DNA of 64,000 bases. Origin: Theobroma cacao (taxonomy: Eukaryota; Streptophyta; Magnoliopsida; Malvales; Malvaceae). This document shows positions 34,446 through 46,312 of the stretch, in pieces. The stretch lies in contig NC_030850.1 of NCBI RefSeq assembly GCF_000208745.1, forward strand, positions 31,616,399-31,680,398, written 5' to 3'. Within the stretch, counting starts at the first letter, position 1. The number at the start of each line of letters is the position of its first letter. The translations under genes were made by a program, and so were the position numbers. Under the pieces are notes generated by a model, which searched no databases, was not told the origin of the DNA, and worked only from the letters and a program-made list of their open reading frames with translations.

Positions 34446-36318
34446 ATGGATGAACAGAATATTCAAATATCCCTTTTGAAGAACGGTTGTGCAGATAAAG
34501 TTAACAACAGTGTTGTTGGTGAATTTCCGGCTGGTTTGAAGATTCTCATAGTTGATGATTCTAGAACATGTCTCCTAGTATTAGAGATAATGCTTCGAAA
34601 GCTTTTATATGAAGGTATATTGGTGTTGTTAGTTTGGTTTTGATTTTATGATCATCGCTATCTGTAATTCCTTTTTCTTTTTCCCTTTCAATATTAACAC
34701 TCCTTTTTCTTTAATTTCTGAATTTTTTTTTCACTTTTTCTTGAGATGATGAATTACGTTTACGTTTGAATGCTGCAAATTGATCATCTGAAAACACTTT
34801 GACGATGATTAATCGTGATTTGCTCCTGTTTTCTATAATGGTTTTCTAATTTGACGTTGTGATTTTCAGTTACCACGTGTCGGCTAGCGAAGGATGCCCT
34901 TGCTTTGCTTCGAGAAGACAATGAAAGATTTGATATCGTCATATGCGATTTACATATGCCTGAAATGGATGGACTTAAGCTTCTTGATATCATAGGATTA
35001 GAAATGGACTTGCCGGTTGTTAGTAAGTAAATAATTTTTTCTTCAAAAGAAATCCCCACGCTTTTGGATATTCCTTTTAATGATTTTTATCGACTATATT
35101 AATTTGATCCCAATTCTGTTTACGTTATCACAGTGATGTCTGCAGATGATAAAAGAGGAGTTATTATGAAGGGTATAATCCATGGAGCTTGTGATTATTT
35201 GGTAAAACCAGTTCGCTTAGACTCGATTAGATTCATATGGCAGCATGTGGTTCGTAGGAAAAGACGTAGCTTGGGAGAGTTTCAGCAGCCAGGGAACAAT
35301 GTCAATGACAGGTTATTGAAATTAGAACAAGCTAAGGATGCTGATCAAATGCCCGCGAGAGATAAAGGAAGCCTGCAAAGCTTGAAACGGACAAGGGAAG
35401 ATGAAGATGAAGATGAAGATGATGGAGAATTCTCTGATGAAGTGACAACTACGAAGAAGCCGAGGATGATTTGGACCCAAGAGCTCCATGATATGTTCGT
35501 TGCTGCTGTAAATCAACTAGGACGTGACAGTATGAACACTCTATTGCATAGTTAATTCTTCAGTCTATTTTTGCATAGTTAATTCTTCGCATCTGATGAT
35601 CATGTTATTGCAGAGGCTGTTCCTAAGAAAATTTTGGAGCGTATGCAAGCCATGAATGTTACTGGTCTTACAAGAGCAAATATTGCCAGTCATCTTCAGG
35701 TAACGTTCTATTTTCATGAAATTCTTTTAACAGGTTCTGGATTATTCGAGAATTAAAACTGAGTGAATTGCCTTTTTCTTTTGTGACAAACACCATGCTC
35801 GTAATATAAATTACATGGGGCAGAAGTACCGGATGCATCTTCAAAAGGTAGGTGAACCCTCGACTGAGAACAGAGATCTCAATGCTTTTTTTGAGCAAGC
35901 TTCTTCAATTCACCAGCGCAACCTACAAGCACAACCCACTGTCGCTTCATGCCATCAACTTCCACTGCAAAATCTCATGGCTCCACAGTCATGCAGATTT
36001 GAGAGAGCAAATGAAAATTATAGTACAGGTCCAAATGATCATCAAGGGAGCAATATTTTTGACACAATGTTTTCAGACTCGAGTCGCTGTCTCCCAACTG
36101 AATTCTCCTCGCATGATCTCTCTCGAGCAAACTTGTTATACCATAAAGATTTTGCTGGTGGTGTTGCCATCTCGAATGAAGAATACTTTTACAGAAACGG
36201 AGGAAACGTGACTGAGCTTTCAAACCCACCTCCAGCTGTAGATGAGTTGATCTATGAGCCCTCCTTTCTGGTCAGACAATTTGATCAGGAAGACATCTTT
36301 CGTGGACCATTTGTATAG
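34446..36318 (+). CDS. Type-B response regulator (receiver + GARP Myb domain)
   Basis: Five coding exons: 34446-34614, 34870-35022, 35134-35529, 35614-35699, 35824-36318. They total 1299 nt, or 432 aa. The receiver domain (about residues 31-145) has all the key residues: acidic pair D37/D38 (ILIVDDSR), phospho-acceptor D83 ([11 protein letters not shown]) and K132 (DYLVKPVR). An acidic, basic-flanked linker ([13 protein letters not shown]) precedes a GARP/B-motif DNA-binding domain starting [20 protein letters not shown] and ending [19 protein letters not shown]. Type-B regulators are nuclear transcription factors activated by phosphorelay, usually from cytokinin receptors. The C-terminal tail is short for the class (many members are 550-700 aa). 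The ATG at 34446 is the first in the frame. The gene is tail-to-tail with the COBRA-like gene. Confidence 0.93.
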
Positions 36319-37217
36319 GTTAGCTTTTAACATTCAGTACTTCCACTAGTTATTTTTGGTGATTATGAATCTAATCAAAGCAATAGTTAATTCTTATTTA
36401 CGTTCATTATGGTCTTTTGTAGCAAAAGGTTGCGGTCATTGGATATCTTATATCAGTCCAACCCTGACGGCTAGCCATAATAGTTTCTTCTCCGTAGAAG
36501 ATCATCCTAGTAATCTCTCTGTATCTCTCTCTCTCATGTACTTCTCGTGCAGTTCTCTCTTGTTTTAGTCAGCCAGAAGATTAGATTCCAAATTTTCTTT
36601 CAAAGGTACATTTTATTGTTCCTTTAAATTGGAACATATATGCAGCGAGTAGTCATGGCAGGTTTTTCTCTATGCTGAAATTTTATTTTCATTTACTTTT
36701 ATTGAAGACTCCTTGACAGATAACTTATTCTTTTTACCATTTCTTTCTTCTTATCTTGTGAAAACAATTTCCTTGTGTTTTTAATATACCAAAAGAAGAT
36801 TAAGATTTCCAAAGAGTAGGAGCTTGCTCCAGTAATTGGAATTAATATCCTGAGTCATTATGAACTAAATCACTTGTTTACCAAATTGCTGTCAAACCAT
36901 CAAAACACAAGTCGTCGGAAATTCGAAGGATTATGCAGCAAACAAACGTTAAATATCTCACCAAATGGCCAAGAAATGGATTAATAATTGAATATATGCA
37001 GTAAAATGCTAGTACATCTTAAAAGTTAAAACATTTAACTAAACTATATAACTTTTGTATATGCAGTGAGAATAGAATAATAGTTCAATGCTAAAAAATC
37101 CACCTCTAACAGGAGGCCAAACATGTATTGGCCTCAAGAAGGGCAACTGAAGACGGAAAAAAGAATTTGGAGCAGCCGTAATAACAAATTCATCCAACTA
37201 AGGCGATTGAGCAGCTA
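36319..37217. other. Convergent 3' regions of response regulator and COBRA-like gene
   Basis: 900 bases between two stop codons on opposite strands. 36319-36592 is also present in the broken copy at 32340-32630. No other gene is seen. Confidence 0.6.
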
Positions 37218-39623
37218 TCACTGCATTAGCAAGAAAAGGGCAAGAGTTAGAAAGCCAAAAGTGCTGGTTGCTGCACTGATCCTGGCAGCTTTGTTAGTTG
37301 GAAGTATAGTGGGAAGCGCACACTCTTCTCCGTTGAACAAGACTTTAGATGGAAAACCATCCCCTTTTGCCACATTAATACCAGGTGTAGACTTCTTGGT
37401 GAATGAGATAACTGATTGCTGTGTACCAGGAACACGGGAATCCTTTTTTGGATTGGCTCCATCTGTTTCTGCCAGAAGATAATTCAACCCCGGACGACCT
37501 TGCATGAATATCGTATTATTGGAACCAAGCAGCACAGTTCCATTGAAGGTGTAGACTTCTTCAAAGCCTGGTACTGCTTTGTCAAATTGAACGGCTGCGA
37601 ACCAATCTTCAAAGCTAGTTTCACCCCAGTTAAAAATAGTGATTCTTGCACTCCATCCACCTCTGTAATCTGATAATAAGTGCCAGTTGATGCTAACTCC
37701 ACAGTTATCTCCACATGGCAATGGATTTGGAACTGTTCGTCGCTTTATCTCAGCCCACTTCAGAGCTTCAACAGTTCTGTTGTCAAAAGGTATAAGAAGA
37801 GCATCGGGTCGTAGAAGTAGAGCTGGCTCTGTGGCACTGCAGGTCTGGCTTGGGTTGCCATTGCAGCCACAAGCACATGTGTTGCATGGAATAGCAGAAT
37901 CATTGAAAAATGCTGAGTACGAGACACAACATTTTGGAATTGCCTCCTTGGAGTGTGTTATATTGCAAACTACTTGCCAACTGGCAATTGCTGCTGTTTC
38001 TGAAGGCAAACCACTTGGATCAGGGAATTGACTTGGGCTTACTTGCACTGGGTTCCCGCATTCATAATCTGGATTCATAGTGCCATGGATCTTCCAGTTC
38101 TGGGGTGGAGTTAGCTCTGTCCTATTCAAGTCTGGGGGCATCTTGAAAACTTGCATTTGAAAAGATGATTTAGACTTGCTTGGATCCATTAAAGGTGGCA
38201 GAATTGTCCCATTTCGGCAGCAGAAGGGAATGCTCCCAAGAATCGAGTCATTTGCCCTTGTTGGGGGAAGGTCAATAATCGTAGGCCTTCTCTCACAATT
38301 CAATACCTGTGAAAAATCCATAGCCTTGTAGTGCTGACCTTGCGGGCCGAAAATACAGTCTGTTGTATCAACAACAAAAGGGTAAGCCCCTTTCATGGTA
38401 TGGATGAATTCCTCCCTCATCCAATCAAAGCTCAATTGCCAATTATCAAGGCGACCGAGAGGGTTATGGTTCGAGATTGAAACCTGTGCCCAGTAATTAT
38501 CATCAGATGCCTTGATCACATCATACATGATTATAAGATCACCTTCTTGCCTGGGCAAGAATTCATCATTTGGCGCATTGTTTGAACCAGAGTTTATATC
38601 TTGAATGCAGCATACATGCATCTCATTGTTCCCTAGTGAAAACCACAAAAATCAACTCATTAATCAATAGAATGCACATAGTTTTCCAACTTTTAAATTC
38701 CTAAAACAGATCAGATGCCTAACAGGAAAGTAAAATGGAACAGTTTCACATTTCAACATATATTATTGATTACAATCTTTTTTTTTCATTAGACTTTTCA
38801 AAAATATTAATTCTGAGGATAAATTATGGAATATTCCCAGTCAAAATCATTAGCGTTTACTATAAAACAGGTCGAAGTTGAGAAGATTCATGAATTGAAG
38901 CCGTACATCATTTTCAAGTTATTAATTAAAAGAAAATGCAAATTTCCTTCTTGTTTCTCCTTTTCTACTATTGAAACATAGATTATTAGACCTACTATCT
39001 CCCAAATTAATCTTATAAAACCAAATTTAACAAAAACTTATTCATTAAAAAATTGATTAAGTAACCAAACCTTGCTTGGTGAGATTATGACAAGAATACC
39101 CATCATTAACAAGACTAATATTAAGCGGCATGGGAACATTCGGAGCTCCAACACCAAACTGGGTACCCACCAACCCGACCCGAACCTCCATTTGTGTCAT
39201 GTCTCCAGCAGTCTCCACAGCCGATTTAAGGTCACTCATAGGGAACCCGGCGAAAACGGTGCCGTTACCAACCTCAGCAGGGAGCGAATTCCCATCAGCC
39301 AAAACAGCGTTAGAGGCAGAGACCAAAAGCTCCTTGTGCTGAAACCCGACAAACACTCTCCAAGACTTGAGCTCGTGACGTCCGTTGTTGAGAACAGTTA
39401 AAGTGGACTCGAAACGGTACGCCTGGTTGCTCGGGTCGGTGGGAGGGATGGGATGGCCTGCGGTGTAGGTGTAGGATAAGAATATGCCGTTGCATGAGTC
39501 GGAAGCTGGCGCAGGAGCTGGAGCTGGAGTTGGAGTTTGGGTTTGAGAAAGCGATGTGTTGAGGAGAGAAACTGAAATGAAAAAGAAGGTGAAGATGATG
39601 CGATGGAGTTTCTTATTAGCCAT
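37218..39623 (-). CDS. COBL7: COBRA-like GPI-anchored protein (COBL7 subgroup)
   Basis: Two coding exons: 39623-39071 and 38632-37218. They total 1968 nt, or 655 aa, typical of the long COBL7-COBL11 group with an N-terminal extension. Features in order: a signal peptide (residues 1 to about 26, ending SLLNTSLSQ); a Pro/Ala-rich stretch; an extra N-terminal domain; a COBRA domain containing [22 protein letters not shown]; the Cys-rich hallmark [23 protein letters not shown]; and a hydrophobic C-terminus ([14 protein letters not shown]) fitting a GPI-attachment signal. Many N-x-S/T sites are present. COBRA proteins act at the outer plasma membrane and wall in cellulose organisation and oriented expansion. 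The exon-1 donor is CAAG|GTTTGG, and exon 2 opens in phase 1. Subgroup assignment is by overall length and architecture. Confidence 0.93.
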
Positions 39624-42378
39624 GGTCTTGTCAGAGAAACCTTAGAGAGAAATGAATTGCTGTAGGAATTCAAAGAGGGAGTTGGTTTTGGTCAGGGGAT
39701 GGGCTTAAAGAAATGGAAATGGTGAATGTTTGTGGAGTGCCGGCTCTGGTTCTTTTCTTCTTCATTGCAACTTTGCTGGCATCAGCCAAGCAAAGAGCGA
39801 ACTGGTCTTGGCTCTCTTCTTTCATTTTTCTTCTACATTTATTTTTATTTATTTATTTCCCTCTATTTTCAAAAGCGTAGGTTTTACATGTCTTGACTCT
39901 TTTTCTATTGATCGAAAATTTAATTTGGAGATTTAAATTTGAATTTGGAAAATGAAAGTTATGAAATAACATAAAGAAATACTAGTTTACCTTCTTTTAT
40001 TTTTATAGTATATATGTTTATAATTCCATCAAAGTCATGCAAAAGAAATATATTTCGTTGTTTGACATTTTAAACCGGAGAAGAGACCAGGTAAAGTTCG
40101 AACAGCGGAGACGTGGGGACCCTTGACGTGACGCTTCCCTCCCGTTTGGTGACTCATTCTCTTGAATTTGTGGGCCTTTCAGCCTTTTTCCTCCCATTTC
40201 CTCAAAGCCCATTTAAACTTTTCTTACCAGAAAAGGAAATTATAGAAATACAGCGCCTTTGTCTATACTTGTTGTCTTCCTCGGTTGCATGTCTTGCCTT
40301 TTCCTAATTTATCGCTTCAGCCTTCCCACCCGGAATTATTATGTTGGTCATTAAAGATTCAAATATCTAAATCTAAATATGTTCAAATTCAAGAGGTAGG
40401 TAAGATTCGAATTTTATTCCAACTTCATTTTAGTTACATACTAAAATTCAAACTTAAATCGATTATCCAGGGCAAACTCAATCCAATACTAGTGTTAAAT
40501 TTATAAATTCATTCATGTCAATATTAAATATTTAAATTCATACATTTCATTTTTCAAAACAAAAGTAATTAAAAACTTCATGTCTAAATTAATGTTAAAC
40601 AATTTGTAAATTCTATAATAAACAATTCATTGACAAAAAGCTATTTAAAAAACAAAAGTAACCATTTTATATTATACCATTTGAAATTTTCAATTCTATT
40701 AATTTGTATGTTGATCGTATGAAATATGAGTAGTTATCACTAACAATTAAAAAAAAATGAAGTAACTTAATTAATACTATGGTGATCCTAATCATCATAT
40801 TGATATATATTAGCATGCGTTATGGGGTAAAGAAAACTATTACAATTAATTTGTGCCATACTTCTATATATTATTACAATTCGTAATTCGTAAATATTAC
40901 AAATCTTAAATCAGTAAGAGATGAAATGGATTTTGAATTTATAAATAAAATCTTTCTTTCACTTAATAAGTATATTTTATAAATTGAAAGCGTGAACATA
41001 TATAACATAGAAACTTGAAAAATAATTAGTCCACTTCTTGTTATTCCACACATTCTTTTTTTTAAAAAAAAAGCTAGTTTGGTCGAATTATCGTACATGT
41101 CCAATTAAATTGGAAAATTTTCATTATATAGCTATTTTTTTCCTTCAGTTCAAAGTCATAGTATTGTTTGGAAGTGCATGTCTTATATTTAAAAGTCTCT
41201 TCTCCTTTTTTTTTTTTTTTAGTTTTGGTTATTAATAAATGTAACACTAGTTGTATACAGATATACTACTACGTCTTTATTCGTGTTACTAGGTCATCAA
41301 CTTTATTGATTATTATTTTAATAATCCTAAGCTAGGTTTAATTATTAATTCCATAAGAACTTCTTGCCTGCATAATATATACTCAATGCTCTCTCTCTTA
41401 TCTCTTGCAAAATGTCAATGGTTTTCATTTATAAGGGGCCCGAGAGAGATATGTGCAAGGGTCTTGGCTTGTTCGTGATGAGCAAGGGTAACATCCGAGG
41501 TAGTACTACAAAACATACTTGTGCTTAGCTACTTGGCCAACTTGTTCGTACAGCCAATTCAAGGACTGGGGCCTCGTTTTTGACTTGAACTCAATCTTCT
41601 TTCGAACTTGCCTTGCCCAAGCTTCCAAGTTCTAAGTGACCGAAAGTTTTAAGGTTAATCGAACCTTTGATAACTCAGTTGAGCTGTTCTGACTTGTATC
41701 TAGTGCTTAAGACATTACAATTTAAGTAGAGATGGAACTCTTATGTTTCATAGGGAAAAAAAATCATCACAAAATTTAAAACAATGAGTGGTCGGATTAA
41801 TATAATAGAAGAGAATGGTTTCAAAATCTTTCTTTTTTCTTTCTTCTGCCACCAAGATTTGGTGTAATAAAGTAATACTCGTAGAGTGGAAACCCAGATC
41901 CCAAGGAATTATATGCATGAAGGGGCAAAATTTTGAACAATGACCCCACATAAATTATGACATTATTTAATTGAGTAACCCAATATTTTACACCGTTAAG
42001 ATAAGTCGACCGTTGGACTTGGAAGTTAAAGAAAGCCCTTCGCTTTTTAACTTTTCTCTTCGTCCTGGCCCCCCTACGACAACATCGACCGTTTCTAGTG
42101 AAAAGTAACCGTCCGATCCTATTAGATCCACGGACCACGTTAGTCGACCGTTACTATAAACCTTTTAGGCTCCTAGTAGAAGAAATTCCTTCCGACTTCA
42201 AAATTCAAATGCAACCTTTGCTTAGAAATGCACCACAGTCATTTCTCTTTTCAAAAAATTTTCATCTTTCTTTAGATTCTTTGAGTTTTTTCTTCATCGG
42301 CGTGTTTCTCTCTTTCTAATATCTTTTCCTTCAAATTTTGAGGGTCTTTTTTTGAGAAGCCAAATTTTATTTGTAAAG
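39624..42378. other. Shared upstream region of COBRA-like gene and CSLD5
   Basis: The two genes are divergent, 2.75 kb apart. 39624-40870 is the source of the copy at 32752-33995. 41380-41720 is more balanced in composition but has no supported gene. 42000-42378 is the CSLD5 promoter and leader. Confidence 0.55.
42155..42160 (+). promoter_or_regulatory. Candidate TATA box of CSLD5
   Basis: TATAAA about 220 bases upstream of the start codon, in otherwise GC-richer promoter sequence. It would allow a 5' UTR of about 190 bases. A motif match only. Confidence 0.5.
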
Positions 42379-45300
42379 ATGGTGAAAACGGCCGCTTCTC
42401 CAACTTCTTCGCCGGTGACGATAACGGTTTCGTCAGGAGGCAAAGAAACTGGGAGTAGAAGCATGGGCTTGACTAGCCCAGTTCCACGTGCTTCAATTGC
42501 GAACAACCCAAATTCGCCTAGTCCTCTCGGTAGTAGAGGAAATAGAAGGGCTTCAAGTGGAGGAAGATATTGTTCGATGTCGAAAGATGAACCCATTGAA
42601 GAGATAAATTCAGAATTCGTTAGCTACACTGTCCACATACCTCCAACTCCTGATCACCAATCCATCTCAGCCTCTCAAACAAGCCTTAGTGAAGATGGAA
42701 AAGATGGGCTGAAGCTGAAGCCTGAGAGGAGTTTCATTTCGGGTACTATTTTCACAGGAGGGTTCAATTCGGTCACTCGTGGCCATGTCATTGATTGTTC
42801 CTTGGAAAGACCTGAGACAGTGAAATCGGGCTTGGTTTGTGGAATGAAAGGGTGTGATGAGAAAGCAATTCAAGGAAAATGTGAATGTGGGTTTAAAATT
42901 TGTAGAGACTGTTACTTGGATTGTGTGGGGAGTGGTGGAGGTCATTGTCCTGGGTGTAAAGAGCCTTACAAGGATGTTAGTGATGGTGATGATGATGAAG
43001 ATGAGGTTAGGTCTGAAGCAGAAGATCAGGCTTTGCCTTTGCCTTCAATGGCTGATTTCAAGTTGGATAAAAGGCTTTCACTTGTGAAATCATTTAAAGG
43101 GCAGAATCATTCACCTGATTTTGATCACACGAGGTGGTTGTTTGAGACTAAAGGGACTTACGGGTATGGAAATGCGGTGTGGCCTAAAGATGGATATGGG
43201 GTTGGATCAGGTGCTAATGGGTTCGAGCATCCACCTGATTTTGGAGAGAGAAGTAAGAGGCCTTTGACTAGGAAGGTTGGAGTTTCTGCAGCAATTCTCA
43301 GTCCATACAGGTAAATTTCAGATTTTAAATCAAGAGCTCTTATCTGCCTTCAATTTCTGTCAATTTGATTAACATTTACTTTTGAACGTTGGTCATTCTT
43401 TGTGATGCTAAATCCGAAAAATTTTCTCTAGTAAGGTTGCTGGAATATGAAACTGATATTTCTTGCATTGTAAATCATATGCGTGTTAACAGTAAGAAAC
43501 TAATTTCAAATATAATGATTCTTATTTTTTGCTATCGTATATTCCCAAACATAGTCTGGTTAAGTGAAAACTGAAATTCAATAGTTTGTGCTATCCTATG
43601 TTGAAGATTAGTCATCTATATCATGAATTACATTTGTTTGTATGCAGACTGATTATTATACTACGTCTTGTTGCCCTGGGTTTCTTTCTTACATGGAGAA
43701 TTAGGCACCCTAACCGTGATGCAATGTGGCTATGGGGAATGTCCATAACCTGTGAGCTCTGGTTTGCCTTTTCATGGCTTCTAGATCAGCTTCCTAAGCT
43801 CTGTCCTGTAAACAGATTAACTGACCTCTCTGTTCTGAAGGAGCGTTTTGAGTCTCCAAACCTTCGTAACCCAAAAGGAAGATCAGACCTTCCAGGTATT
43901 GATGTTTTTGTTTCCACGGCTGACCCTGAAAAGGAACCCCCTCTGGTCACAGCAAACACCATCCTTTCAATCCTAGCTGTTGACTATCCAGTAGAAAAGC
44001 TTGCTTGTTATCTCTCAGATGATGGTGGATCTCTTCTGACATTTGAAGCTTTAGCTGAGACTGCTAGCTTCGCCAGAATTTGGGTTCCTTTTTGCCGGAA
44101 ACATAATATAGAACCTCGAAATCCTGAGGCATATTTTGGACAGAAGCGTGATTTTCTGAAGAACAAAGTGAGGCTTGATTTCGTTAGGGAGAGAAGGAGG
44201 GTGAAGAGAGAATATGATGAATTTAAGGTGAGGATTAACTCATTGCCTGAGTCGATTAGGAGGAGATCAGACGCTTACAATGCCCATGAAGAGCTTCGAG
44301 CTAAAAAGAAACAGATGGAAATGGGAGGCAATCTTTCAGACCCTATGAAACTTCCCAAGGCCACTTGGATGTCAGACGGTTCTCACTGGCCTGGAACTTG
44401 GGCTTCTGCAGAGCCAGACCATTCAAAGGGAGATCATGCTGGGATTATTCAGGTATATTTCACAATTAAACTTGTGGAATTAATGGTTATTGAATTTGTG
44501 TAATTTCCAAGTGCTGAAACATAGTCTTCTCCGCAGGCAATGCTCGCCCCACCAAATGCAGAACCAGTTTATGGTTCAGAAGCAGATGGAGATAACTTGA
44601 TTGACACAACAGAAGTTGATACAAGGTTGCCTATGCTCGTTTATGTGTCTCGTGAAAAAAGGCCAGGTTATGATCACAACAAGAAAGCAGGAGCCATGAA
44701 TGCGCTGGTTCGAACCAGTGCTATAATGTCAAATGGGCCATTCATCCTCAATCTTGACTGTGATCACTACATTTACAATTCTTTGGCTCTAAGGGAAGGT
44801 ATGTGCTTTATGCTTGATAGAGGTGGTGACAGGATCTGTTATGTTCAATTCCCACAAAGGTTTGAGGGGATTGACCCAAATGACCGATATGCAAATCATA
44901 ATACCGTGTTCTTTGATGTGAGCATGAGAGCTCTTGATGGGTTGCAAGGTCCAATGTATGTGGGCACAGGCTGCGTTTTCAGGAGAACTGCTCTCTACGG
45001 GTTTAGTCCTCCTAGAGCCACTGAACATCATGGGTGGTTTGGTAGAAGGAAAATCAAATTATTTTTAAGGAAACCCAAGGTGACAAAGAAAGCAGAAGAT
45101 GAGATAGTATTGCCTATTAATGGGGAACACAATGATGATGATGATGCAGATATTGAATCTTTGCTTCTTCCGAAAAGGTTTGGAAACTCTACTTCTCTTG
45201 CTGCATCAATCCCAGTTGCTGAATACCAAGGAAGGCTGCTTCAGGATTTGCAAGGAAAGGGAAACCAAGGCAGGCCAGCAGGTTCTCTTGCAGTTCCACG

Positions 45301-46312
45301 TGAGCCTTTAGATGCTGCAACTGTTGCAGAGGCAATAAGTGTTATCTCTTGCTTCTATGAGGATAGAACTGAGTGGGGAAAACGAGTAGGATGGATATAT
45401 GGTTCTGTCACAGAAGATGTGGTGACTGGTTATAGAATGCACAATCGTGGTTGGAGATCAGTCTACTGTGTAACCAAGAGGGATGCATTCCGAGGGACTG
45501 CTCCAATCAATTTAACAGACAGGCTGCACCAAGTTCTTCGCTGGGCAACTGGTTCTGTTGAGATATTCTTCTCGAGGAACAATGCACTATTTGCTAGTCG
45601 TCGAATGAAATTCTTGCAAAGAATAGCATATTTCAATGTGGGAATGTACCCTTTCACCTCTATGTTTCTCCTAGTCTACTGCATTCTACCTGCAGTTTCT
45701 CTATTCTCCGGGCAGTTCATAGTGCAATCTCTCAGCGTGACCTTCCTGATATTCTTGTTGACCATCACAATCACATTATGCCTGCTTGCTATCCTTGAAA
45801 TCAAATGGTCAGGAATCACTCTTCATGATTGGTGGCGAAATGAACAGTTTTGGTTGATTGGTGGAACCAGTGCCCATCCTGCAGCTGTGCTACAAGGACT
45901 CTTAAAGGTTATAGCAGGAGTTGACATCTCCTTTACATTAACTTCTAAATCAGCCACCCCAGATGATGGAGATGATGAATTTGCCGAGCTATATGTTGTA
46001 AAATGGAGCTTCCTAATGGTTCCTCCGGTCACAATAATGATGGTAAACTCGATTGCAATCGCAGTGGGTGTAGCAAGAACCATGTACAGCCCCTTTCCAC
46101 AGTGGAGCAAGCTTTTTGGAGGGGTGTTCTTCAGCTTCTGGGTCCTGAGCCATCTCTATCCATTTGCAAAGGGTTTGATGGGAAGGAGGGGAAAAGTTCC
46201 AACCATTGTTTTTGTGTGGTCTGGCTTGCTCTCCATCATTATTTCCTTGCTTTGGGTGTACATAAGTCCTCCATCTGGAAGGCAGGATTACATGAAGTTC
46301 CAGTTTCCTTGA
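42379..46312 (+). CDS. CSLD5: Cellulose synthase-like D (CSLD5-type)
   Basis: Three coding exons: 42379-43310, 43648-44452, 44537-46312. They total 3513 nt, or 1170 aa, against roughly 1180 for Arabidopsis CSLD5. The N-terminal region ([32 protein letters not shown]) is CSLD-like. A Cys-rich RING-like zinc domain spans C154-C193. Two membrane helices follow near residues 310-360, then the GT2 catalytic region. Catalytic residues are intact: SDDGG (D435), DCD (D653/D655), TED (D873) and QVLRW (Q911). Six more membrane helices follow, to the terminal MKFQFP. CSLD proteins make beta-1,4-glucan (and possibly mannan) at the cell plate and in tip-growing cells; CSLD5 is cell-division linked. CSLD5 is preferred because of the N-terminus and the insert before [21 protein letters not shown]. 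Confidence 0.96.

Noticed and set aside
45823..46110. Antisense frames inside CSLD5
   Set aside because: Shadows of the strongly conserved sense coding sequence.
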